DNA of 5,562 nucleotides from Kosmotogaceae bacterium UBA1373 (GCA_002305955.1 DBRH01000064.1:2037-7598), one strand, 5' to 3'. Positions 1-5,475 are shown, counted from the first letter of the stretch. Numbers and translations: made by a program. Notes: a model not told the origin generated them from the sequence alone.

Positions 1-2240
1 ATATCCATTCCGAAAGTAGAGAGGGCCGGAACGTCGAGGTGGTCGATTCTCAGTCTCGTCGCTCTGAGGTATTCCTTCCAGTAACCCTTCTCGTACGGAT
101 AGGTGGGGTCTCTGAAGGCTCTCAGTTCGGCGAAGTTGGCGGTCGTGTCGAATTTGGCCAAATAGTACTGGCCGTTGCTTATGTAGGCATGACCGTACCT
201 GTCGATGAAGTTCAATGCAGCGTTGTATCTGGCGAGCACTTCTTCCTCGGTCACGAACCCCTTGACGTAGTTGGGGATGTACTTTCTATCGATCATTTCC
301 TTCAACTTGGCCGCGATATCCTTCACACAGCTAGGAGAAAGAACATCGACTTCTGTGACCGCCGGATCCCTGGTGATGGCGTAGGTGGTGCCGGACTGGC
401 TTCCCTCTGTTATCATAAGAGAGAGCGCTTCTATGATTTCCCAGGCGCAACCAACAGACTGACCGGAGGCCGATACACTGATTCCGGGTGCTCCCCAGCC
501 CGCGACTCTCTCTTTACTTGCCGGGAAGTTGTAGTTGAAATACACGGTTATGGTGTCGTCGGGATGGATTACCCAGCCGATCAATGTATCCTGCGCATCT
601 TTCATCTTTGATGAATAACCCTGTTCGTACAGAGGATCATCCTCGCCTTCCTGGGTTGACCACTCGTTGAGGAAGCCCTGGGCGTACAGGAAATCTGCGA
701 TTGTCGTTGGCTGCCCGTGGTGGAGGTTACCGAAAGTGAATTCATATGTCGCCATCGACATTGCTTTGTGACCTTCACCAACCTCTACCCATGTTTCGCT
801 AACAGGATCGTAGTTGATCGCGTTGGCCGGAACATCGAAGTCGCCGACCACGTTGCCCTCTTCGTCCCTTCTGACCTTCGTATCGACCTCGATCGGAATA
901 GCTCTCAGAGGAGTCTGTATGGCCGAAGCCGGACTTTCGAACATCGCCGGGTCGTAGAGGTTCTCTGCGATAGCATTTGAATAGGTGCTGCTGAAACCGT
1001 CTGTTCCTATCGGATCCCAGGCGTCCATGAACAGCGAACCCATCGCCGAGAAGAGTGTTACAAAGAGAACACCGTCTTGCGTTTCGGCCGTCTTTATCGA
1101 CCAGCCGTTCAAACCGTCGCCGAGGCCGTAGGCGAATCTATCTACCAGCCTGGCTGCGTTTGCGGTGAAGAAGTCCTGCTGGTTGACAACGTATATTCTA
1201 ACTGCCTCTTCGAGTCCCAGCTCTAGACCTCTGAGAGCCAGTTCCCAGTATTCGTCTTCGGTTAGGAAGTTTCCGGTGTAAGCATTCATGGTAGCCTCGT
1301 CGATCTCGTCCTGAACGTAGTTCCAGTAACCTTCGGTCTGGTTACCAGGCATGTAGCCGTACCATGGAGCGTACATCTGGGCCACTATGTGTTCCCAGAA
1401 GGCTCTCGTCGCACCTGCGCCCCAGCCTTCGGTGTACATCTGCCAGACCAGATCCTTGGGATCGCTTCCGCCGTAGACCGTTGTTCCAGCCTTGCTTCTG
1501 TCCCAGAGAAGTCTCTCGACCTTCAAACCGGCCTTTTCAAGCTGGTTGGAAACGTATTCTCCGAGTCTCAGACGACCGTTGGGATCATCGACTCTGATTA
1601 TGAACTTTATGGTGACCGGTTCGTTGTTGAAGTACCAGAAACCGTCGGCCCGCTTCTCGAGCTTTCCAGCGTTAGCCGGAAGCTCCGCGGCAGCCTGCAT
1701 GGCCTTGGTTATCTCTTCGATCGCCAGAGTCTCGTTTCCCTCGGCCGTGAACCCGAATTTGGTAGCAAGCAGGTTGTACTTGTAAGTTCCGGGTTGACCT
1801 TCGGTGGCCATGGTGAAAGCCGGGAAGCCTGCTCCGCCAAGGATTTCGTCGGTAACGAACTGCCTGTTGATCAGGAAGTTCATGGCGAATCTGACCTCTC
1901 TGATGGCAAAGGCGTTGAAAACTTCCTTGCCGGCTACTTCAAGAGTGTACGGCGCTTCATTGGGTACGTTGTTCATCAGAAGCGACCATGAACCGGACGG
2001 TACAGTGTAGAGATCCAGCTTGTCTCTAGTCGCCTGGTCGAGACCGAAGATAACCGGACCCGGGACCCCATACATGAAGATGTCTGTCATCCCTTCTGAT
2101 GTGTCCTTCAGCGCGATTTCCTCTTTCATTCTCACGTTGAAGTAAACGATGTCTGAAATCGGACCTTTCTCCACGGCAAAAGCAAAAGATGTCAGAACCA
2201 TGGATACTAACAGTAAGACTAACGTTAACCTCTTACTCAA
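1..2240 (-). CDS. ABC transporter solute-binding protein, SBP_bac_5 class, circularly permuted order (partial, 3' end off window)
   Basis: A secreted binding protein that would deliver peptides or oligosaccharides to an ABC importer; the ligand cannot be read from sequence. 746 codons are visible and the frame is still open at the left edge. The TTG at 2240-2238 is chosen because it has a strong Shine-Dalgarno site and gives a full signal peptide (SKR n-region, hydrophobic core, likely cleavage after SFAFA, about residue 22). The internal ATG at 2201 would remove the n-region. There is no lipobox Cys, so the protein should be soluble in the periplasm/toga space. Family-like segments, in order: GPISDIVYFNV (26-36), VRFAMNFLINR (116-126, the usual 'VRqAinyAIdr'), LGEYVSNQLEKAGLKVE (226-242), WGAGATRAFW (273-282), then DAWDPIGTDGFSSTYSNAIA (406-425), YEFTFGNLHHGQPTTIADF (499-517), DDTITVYFN (561-569) and ISNGQYYLAKFD (687-698). 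The last four normally precede the first four. Permease genes would be expected beyond the left edge. Confidence 0.93.
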   Translation of the reverse strand, partial: MSKRLTLVLLLVSMVLTSFAFAVEKGPISDIVYFNVRMKEEIALKDTSEGMTDIFMYGVPGPVIFGLDQATRDKLDLYTVPSGSWSLLMNNVPNEAPYTLEVAGKEVFNAFAIREVRFAMNFLINRQFVTDEILGGAGFPAFTMATEGQPGTYKYNLLATKFGFTAEGNETLAIEEITKAMQAAAELPANAGKLEKRADGFWYFNNEPVTIKFIIRVDDPNGRLRLGEYVSNQLEKAGLKVERLLWDRSKAGTTVYGGSDPKDLVWQMYTEGWGAGATRAFWEHIVAQMYAPWYGYMPGNQTEGYWNYVQDEIDEATMNAYTGNFLTEDEYWELALRGLELGLEEAVRIYVVNQQDFFTANAARLVDRFAYGLGDGLNGWSIKTAETQDGVLFVTLFSAMGSLFMDAWDPIGTDGFSSTYSNAIAENLYDPAMFESPASAIQTPLRAIPIEVDTKVRRDEEGNVVGDFDVPANAINYDPVSETWVEVGEGHKAMSMATYEFTFGNLHHGQPTTIADFLYAQGFLNEWSTQEGEDDPLYEQGYSSKMKDAQDTLIGWVIHPDDTITVYFNYNFPASKERVAGWGAPGISVSASGQSVGCAWEIIEALSLMITEGSQSGTTYAITRDPAVTEVDVLSPSCVKDIAAKLKEMIDRKYIPNYVKGFVTEEEVLARYNAALNFIDRYGHAYISNGQYYLAKFDTTANFAELRAFRDPTYPYEKGYWKEYLRATRLRIDHLDVPALSTFGMD

Positions 2241-2249
2241 GGTACTTCG

Positions 2250-2257
2250 CCCCCTTT
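2250..2257 (-). promoter_or_regulatory. Ribosome binding site for the solute-binding protein (decides the TTG start)
   Basis: On the minus strand the sequence reads AAAGGGGG, followed by nine bases and then TTG at 2240-2238. This spacing suits a thermotogal ribosome site. No ATG in this frame nearby has an equally good site while keeping the signal-peptide n-region. Confidence 0.7.
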
Positions 2258-2270
2258 GTTTCGAGATTTT

Positions 2271-2288
2271 TCTGGTAAATATACCAGA
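2271..2288 (-). promoter_or_regulatory. Palindromic operator candidate overlapping an extended -10 box
   Basis: A perfect inverted repeat, TCTGGTA-AATA-TACCAGA (7-bp arms, 4-bp centre), lies about 30 bp upstream of the binding-protein start. Read on the minus strand it contains TGGTATATT (2286-2278), which fits an extended -10 (TGn then a TATAAT-like hexamer, 5 of 6). No good -35 lies at the right distance, as is common for extended -10 promoters. Transcription would begin near 2271, giving a short leader carrying the ribosome site. A dimeric repressor bound here would block the promoter, which is typical for substrate-induced transporters. The repeat is seen directly; promoter and operator function are inferred. 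Confidence 0.45.
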
Positions 2289-2364
2289 GTTTTCCTTCCT
2301 TATTGGTGTGGACAAAAAGATAAGAATGAAAAGATATAACGGTTTTTGCTACAAGACTGCTTAC

Positions 2365-2419
2365 AGAGTAACCATTCCCTTTCAATTGTCAAACTAGTTG
2401 GTACCTGCATATTATTATA
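2365..2419 (-). promoter_or_regulatory. Alternative upstream promoter boxes for the solute-binding protein gene
   Basis: Two weaker candidates lie further upstream. A perfect TTGACA at 2392-2387 is followed after 16 bp by TACTCT at 2370-2365, a poor -10. A perfect TATAAT at 2419-2414, preceded by TGGTA, has no recognisable -35. Either would give a leader of more than 110 bases containing the palindrome at 2271-2288. I cannot tell which, if any, is used. Confidence 0.25.
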
Positions 2420-2493
2420 TACCATTCAACCCAAAAACCTAGATAGGGGTAGGATATGAATGCGCTGTTGGTTGTTGGCGGTACGTTATTGGT

Positions 2494-2662
2494 AAGAGCC
2501 GAGAAAGAGCGTCCAGAGTTCGCTTGAGAACCGTTGAGAGTGGAGCATGGAGAGTTATGGGAAAGATCGAGACGCTCGCTTCGCTCACGAGAAGGCGAGA
2601 ATTCTCTCTCTTTCTCTCTCCTTCTCTCTCTTTCTCTCTCGCTCTTTTGAAGGACGGCTCTT
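2494..2662. repeat. MITE-like or hairpin-forming intergenic element with two-part inverted terminal repeats
   Basis: AAGAGCCG (2494-2501) is mirrored by CGGCTCTT (2655-2662), and AAAGAGCG (2504-2511) by CGCTCTTT (2640-2647), so both 8-bp matches nest in the same order. The left interior is purine-rich (GAGAG/GGAG motifs, 2527-2560) and the right interior is pyrimidine-rich (CTCTC, 2601-2640), so a transcript could fold into a long imperfect hairpin. The middle has a GCTCGCTTCGCTC stretch (2574-2586) and a GAGAATTCTC palindrome (2597-2606). A TTATT pentamer lies near both ends (2486-2490 and 2665-2669), possibly a target-site duplication though not flush with the ends. It encodes no transposase. 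A transcription-ending or RNA-stabilising hairpin downstream of the hydrolase gene is the alternative reading. Confidence 0.45.
2601..2640. repeat. 10-bp tandem repeat (minisatellite), four copies
   Basis: Four consecutive units of NTTCTCTCTC, where only the first base changes (A, T, C, T). It is a pure pyrimidine/purine strand-asymmetric tract after the first base, and lies in the right half of the inverted-repeat element. Such tracts are prone to copy-number change and can form triplex DNA. Confidence 0.85.
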
Positions 2663-2664
2663 CA

Positions 2665-4506
2665 TTATTCTATTTGCAGCGTAATCCTGTAAGTATCTAT
2701 TGGTTGATCGGGCGACGCAGGACTTCCATAAGACATCTCCAGAACGACCTCTCCTCTCTCTACAGTTTTAAAGTAGAAAATTGAATATCCGACTTCTTCA
2801 ACGTATTCGATGAAGGGATCAACGAGGAGTTGCAAATGTCGTGGAAGTCCCTCGCGTAAATACCAGGTTTCGTCGCTGGATGAACCGCTCTTCAATTTTA
2901 AAATCAGCATTTGGTCAAGTTCTAGAGCTATATAACGATCGTGGTCGCTGTCTCTGGCAACGTAAATGTTATGAACGGGTTCGGCCACTGTTATCGTCGC
3001 CCCGAAGGTCCTCTCGGGAGGTGCTTCCTCCCAGGGCCTTCCATATGAGAATTCTATGTAGGCGGTTCCGTAGTTGATACCCTCGAAATAGTAACGCTGC
3101 TGAACGGTCCCGCCGACGGCCGGGGTGTTTTCGGGTATCGAATACTCGTTTTCCTTCGTCTGACGGAGGATAGAAGAGGTAGTGGAGGTTATCCTCCATG
3201 ACATGCCAGTTCCTGTTGTCACGTTCAGTGAAACCTCCAGAGGTACGGCCAGATCTACCGAGAAACTCTTCCCGTTACCGGACTCATCGATCGATAGAGC
3301 CTCCCTTTCCTGAAACGGTACAGAGATTCCGACCCTGTAGGTCCTTATCGGTTCATCGTTCCAGCACGAGCAATAAGACAGAGAAATATCGGCCTCTCCG
3401 GGGCCTATCACCCTGAACTGAAAGACCTGGTAGCCGCCGCCGGTCGTTCCCGGTTCTTCGTAGAACGGGTCGGAGAGAAGTCTCAAGACCCGTCCGTCGA
3501 ACTCCTCTAGCTTCCAGGAGTAACCGGTTCCCGGACTCGAAGGGAGTGAGACGCTGAAATCACGACCAACTTCAAGGTCCATATCGACCCCGTTGTCTTT
3601 CTCACCGAGCGAGACAACTCCCGAAAGAGTATCAACGGCTTTTCCAGATGAATCAGGCGCAGGGCTGTTCTCGTGTTCAGCTTCAACTCTCCGGAGGAAA
3701 TCTCCGACTATCATGTTGAACCCCTCACTCTCTTCAAGCATGGGAAAGTGTGCGCTGTTTATGAATGTGACGAACTCGCTCGTCGGAGAGAGTTTCTGGT
3801 AATCTATGATTTTATCGACTCCTGGAAAATTGTACAGGCCTGTGCAGATAAGTATCGGCATTCTGAGATCGGATAGACCCGACGAGATATCCAGCCCCCT
3901 CAACTTACCGGTTACTACCGGTCCGTCACCCCAGAACTGATTGTAAGTGTCGCGGCATACGTCCTCCACGGTCGTCTTCAGTTTTGCCTCTATATCGCCT
4001 CTGTAATTCAAGAAAAGCAGCTTCAACTTATCGGGTTCGGTATCGTTCTGGAGAGCATGTTCTTCGAGCAGCAGATCTAGCTGAGGAATCGAGAGAATTG
4101 GATTCACAAGCACCAGGCTCGACAGTCCAGCCGGTCTGGCCAGAGCGTAATAAACGGCTACCAGACTTCCAAAGCCGTGTCCCACCAAATGGAATCTCTC
4201 AAGTTCCAGTTCGTGAACGATCGCCGACAACTCGGATATGTAATACTCCACGCTCAAATCTAAGGAGCCGGCGTTGCTGGATTTTCCTATTCCGGGCGAA
4301 TCGTAGAAAACCGTTTTTCTTGCTGGAAGTATGTCTTCGAGATATCGATTGCTTATTCCCGGTCCGTCACCTATCACAACGATGGGAAGGCCTTCGGCTT
4401 CGTTGATTCTGAAGAATATCTCATTACCGTAAAGCTCTATACTCCCCGTGGTGGCGGCCACAGCGACCACCATAAAAAGAAAAAGAACTAAAGATACTTT
4501 ATGCAA
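2665..4506 (-). CDS. Secreted alpha/beta-hydrolase-fold pseudoenzyme fused to three chagasin-like (I42) inhibitor domains
   Basis: 613 residues from a TTG start with a strong ribosome site. Residues 1-18 or so form a signal peptide (HK, then a hydrophobic core ending AVAA). Residues 20-275 are an alpha/beta-hydrolase domain of the proline-iminopeptidase-like type: GDGPG oxyanion-loop equivalent (46-50), YDSPGIGKS (68-76), nucleophile elbow GHGFGS (109-114), acid-loop GLYNFPG (223-229) and SAHFPMLEE (251-259). The elbow has Gly111 where Ser is needed and Asn226 where Asp is usual; only His253 of the triad remains, so hydrolysis is unlikely. After a linker (about 276-300) come three inhibitor-like domains. 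D1 (about 305-397) has loops SPGTGYSW, TTGGGYQ and YCSCW. D2 (about 411-508) has TTGTGMSW, VGGTVQQ and the canonical YGRPWE. D3 (about 514-613) has degenerate loops. Known I42 proteins block papain-family cysteine proteases; that role here is inferred. No clear terminator follows, only the repeat element. Confidence 0.9.
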   Translation of the reverse strand: MHKVSLVLFLFMVVAVAATTGSIELYGNEIFFRINEAEGLPIVVIGDGPGISNRYLEDILPARKTVFYDSPGIGKSSNAGSLDLSVEYYISELSAIVHELELERFHLVGHGFGSLVAVYYALARPAGLSSLVLVNPILSIPQLDLLLEEHALQNDTEPDKLKLLFLNYRGDIEAKLKTTVEDVCRDTYNQFWGDGPVVTGKLRGLDISSGLSDLRMPILICTGLYNFPGVDKIIDYQKLSPTSEFVTFINSAHFPMLEESEGFNMIVGDFLRRVEAEHENSPAPDSSGKAVDTLSGVVSLGEKDNGVDMDLEVGRDFSVSLPSSPGTGYSWKLEEFDGRVLRLLSDPFYEEPGTTGGGYQVFQFRVIGPGEADISLSYCSCWNDEPIRTYRVGISVPFQEREALSIDESGNGKSFSVDLAVPLEVSLNVTTGTGMSWRITSTTSSILRQTKENEYSIPENTPAVGGTVQQRYYFEGINYGTAYIEFSYGRPWEEAPPERTFGATITVAEPVHNIYVARDSDHDRYIALELDQMLILKLKSGSSSDETWYLREGLPRHLQLLVDPFIEYVEEVGYSIFYFKTVERGEVVLEMSYGSPASPDQPIDTYRITLQIE

Positions 4507-4516
4507 TTGAACCTAA

Positions 4517-4523
4517 CCTCCCC
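4517..4523 (-). promoter_or_regulatory. Ribosome binding site for the hydrolase-inhibitor gene (decides the TTG start)
   Basis: The minus strand reads GGGGAGG, ten bases before TTG at 4506-4504. The next in-frame ATG (Met12, 4473) would cut through the middle of the signal peptide and has no comparable site, so TTG is preferred. Confidence 0.75.
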
Positions 4524-4530
4524 TGATGAA

Positions 4531-4559
4531 TGGACATCGGTACAGTAAAATTATATAAC
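4531..4559 (+). promoter_or_regulatory. Promoter candidate for the GNAT gene
   Basis: TGGACA (4531-4536, 5 of 6 to TTGACA), a 17-bp spacer, then TATAAC (4554-4559, 5 of 6 to TATAAT). Transcription would start near 4566, leaving a leader of about 130 bases before the acetyltransferase start. The -10 overlaps that of the divergent gene. Confidence 0.5.
4550..4555 (-). promoter_or_regulatory. -10 box candidate for the hydrolase-inhibitor gene
   Basis: The minus strand reads a perfect TATAAT at 4555-4550, within the self-complementary TTATATAA (4551-4558) plus one base. No good -35 lies 16-18 bp upstream (AAGAAG at about 17 bp). Predicted transcription start is near 4543, giving a leader of about 37 bases that contains the GGGGAGG site. 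Confidence 0.4.
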
Positions 4560-4591
4560 GTGCTGAGGTTAGCTTCTTTGCCGGGGGTGAT

Positions 4592-4624
4592 ATGTCCGGT
4601 CAAAATCAACCGGCTGTCACATGA
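4592..4624 (+). CDS. Possible 10-residue leader peptide upstream of the GNAT gene
   Basis: ATG at 4592 directly follows GGGGGTGAT (4583-4591), the best Shine-Dalgarno-like match on the plus strand here although close to the start codon. It opens a 10-codon frame, MSGQNQPAVT, ending at TGA 4622-4624. That stop overlaps the ATG of a second mini-frame (4621-4647, MNLKIMQR) as ATGA. The frame lies inside the predicted GNAT transcript leader. It may be a regulatory leader, or the ribosome site may be chance. There is no run of a single amino acid to suggest classical attenuation. Confidence 0.25.
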   Translation: MSGQNQPAVT

Positions 4625-4695
4625 ACTTGAAAATAATGCAGCGATAATATACCCTATTCTCATGCGACAAATGACGGATGTTGGGTGTGATAAGA

Positions 4696-5475
4696 ATGAG
4701 AAGGATCTCCGGCAAGGAATGGAAGATGTTGATTCCCTTTCTGTCTGTGGAGAGGGAGTTCAACGTTTTTATGATCGGCGACATCGAGAATACTGTGCCA
4801 GAGGCCGAACACATGGAAATTTTCATCGATGGCGAACTTGAGAATCCCACAGGTGTTCTTCTAAGATATTACAGGTTTTTTGTCGTCTATTCCAGCGAAA
4901 GAATGGATCATGCTGAAGCGGCGGCGATCATAAAGGATTTTGGGAAGGGTATCGCATTGAGCGGGAAGGCAGATTGTATAGATGCTATAGCTACCCATTT
5001 GAGAGAGATCACGAAGGAAGAAGCCACGATGCATCTTGCAGTTCTCAAAGAGCCGAACCTCGAGAAGAACGACCTGCCAATCAGGAGGGCGACAATGAGC
5101 GATGCTAGAGAGCTTCTGGCTCTCCTGAATTCGATAGAAGAGTTTCAGGCGACCGAAGAGGAATCCTTTCTCTCTTCGCTCGAGAGTGGAACGTCCAGAA
5201 GATATATCGTAGAAATGAACAGCAGAATAGTTTCTACGGCCACCAGCACCGCGGAGACTTCCGATATGGCTATGATCATCGGAGTTGCGACTCACAAAGA
5301 CTACAGGAAACAGGGACTGGCCTCCAAAGTTATGTCTAGACTCTGCTCGGATCTGCTGGCTTCGGGAAAGACTCCTTGTCTGTTCTATGATAACCCCGAA
5401 GCCGGAAAGATCTACAACCGGCTTGGCTTTCGCGAAATCGGGAAATGGAAGATACTGCGTCTCAAAAAAGACTGA
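4696..5475 (+). CDS. GNAT-family N-acetyltransferase with a second GNAT-like N-terminal part
   Basis: 259 residues from ATG 4696; cytoplasmic, with no signal peptide. The C-terminal half (about 128-259) is a typical acetyl-CoA-dependent GNAT domain: PIRRATMSDARELL opens it, motif A is IIGVATHKDYRKQGLAS (194-210) with the Q/RxxGxA-type pyrophosphate loop RKQGLA, and motif B is LFYDNPEAGKIYNRLGFREIG split over 229-249. The N-terminal part (1-125) starts ISGKEWKMLIPFL and has REFNVFMIGDIEN (20-32), a pattern common in two-part GNATs of Firmicutes and Thermotogota whose first half is a degenerate GNAT fold. The acceptor substrate is unknown. In-frame alternatives at ATG 4678, TTG 4681 and GTG 4687 would add up to six residues. 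None has a good ribosome site; GGGTG at 4683-4687 sits 8 bases before ATG 4696. The gene is transcribed divergently from the hydrolase-inhibitor gene. No terminator is visible after the stop. Confidence 0.88.
   Translation: MRRISGKEWKMLIPFLSVEREFNVFMIGDIENTVPEAEHMEIFIDGELENPTGVLLRYYRFFVVYSSERMDHAEAAAIIKDFGKGIALSGKADCIDAIATHLREITKEEATMHLAVLKEPNLEKNDLPIRRATMSDARELLALLNSIEEFQATEEESFLSSLESGTSRRYIVEMNSRIVSTATSTAETSDMAMIIGVATHKDYRKQGLASKVMSRLCSDLLASGKTPCLFYDNPEAGKIYNRLGFREIGKWKILRLKKD

Larger units (their letters stand above)
2241..2664. other. 424-bp intergenic region without a convincing gene
   Basis: This gap separates the stop of the hydrolase-inhibitor gene (TAA, 2667-2665) from the TTG of the binding-protein gene. 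From the transporter side it holds the ribosome site, the 2271-2288 palindrome, an AT-rich stretch with -10/-35-like boxes on both strands (about 2330-2425), a 23-codon open frame at 2456-2527 (+), and the repeat element at 2494-2662. No tRNA, riboswitch or clear intrinsic terminator (GC-rich stem plus T-run) was found. The T-run at about 2433-2437 (minus strand) is preceded only by a 4-bp CCTA/TAGG stem. Confidence 0.7.

Noticed and set aside
39..611. 190-codon open frame on the plus strand
   Set aside because: It is antisense to the binding-protein gene, whose minus-strand frame shows clear family motifs throughout. The translation has no recognisable domain.
1389..1991. 200-codon open frame on the plus strand
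   Set aside because: It is also a shadow of the binding-protein gene. It lacks family motifs and has no convincing ribosome site.
2149..2397. 82-codon plus-strand frame crossing the binding-protein start and its promoter
   Set aside because: It overlaps the signal-peptide region, ribosome site and palindrome of the minus-strand gene, with no recognisable product.
2431..2458. Possible intrinsic terminator on the minus strand
   Set aside because: The run of five T is preceded only by a 4-bp CCTA/TAGG stem with an 8-base loop, too weak to call.
2568..2640. CRISPR-like or other regularly spaced repeat array
   Set aside because: The repeats are contiguous 10-bp units without unique spacers, and no cas-like gene is in the window.
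2524..2784. 86-codon plus-strand frame rich in Ser/Leu
   Set aside because: Its composition comes from the CTCTC minisatellite, and its second half is antisense to the third inhibitor domain.
3984..4406. 140-codon plus-strand frame inside the hydrolase region
   Set aside because: It is antisense to a well-supported alpha/beta-hydrolase domain and is an Arg/Ser-rich shadow translation.
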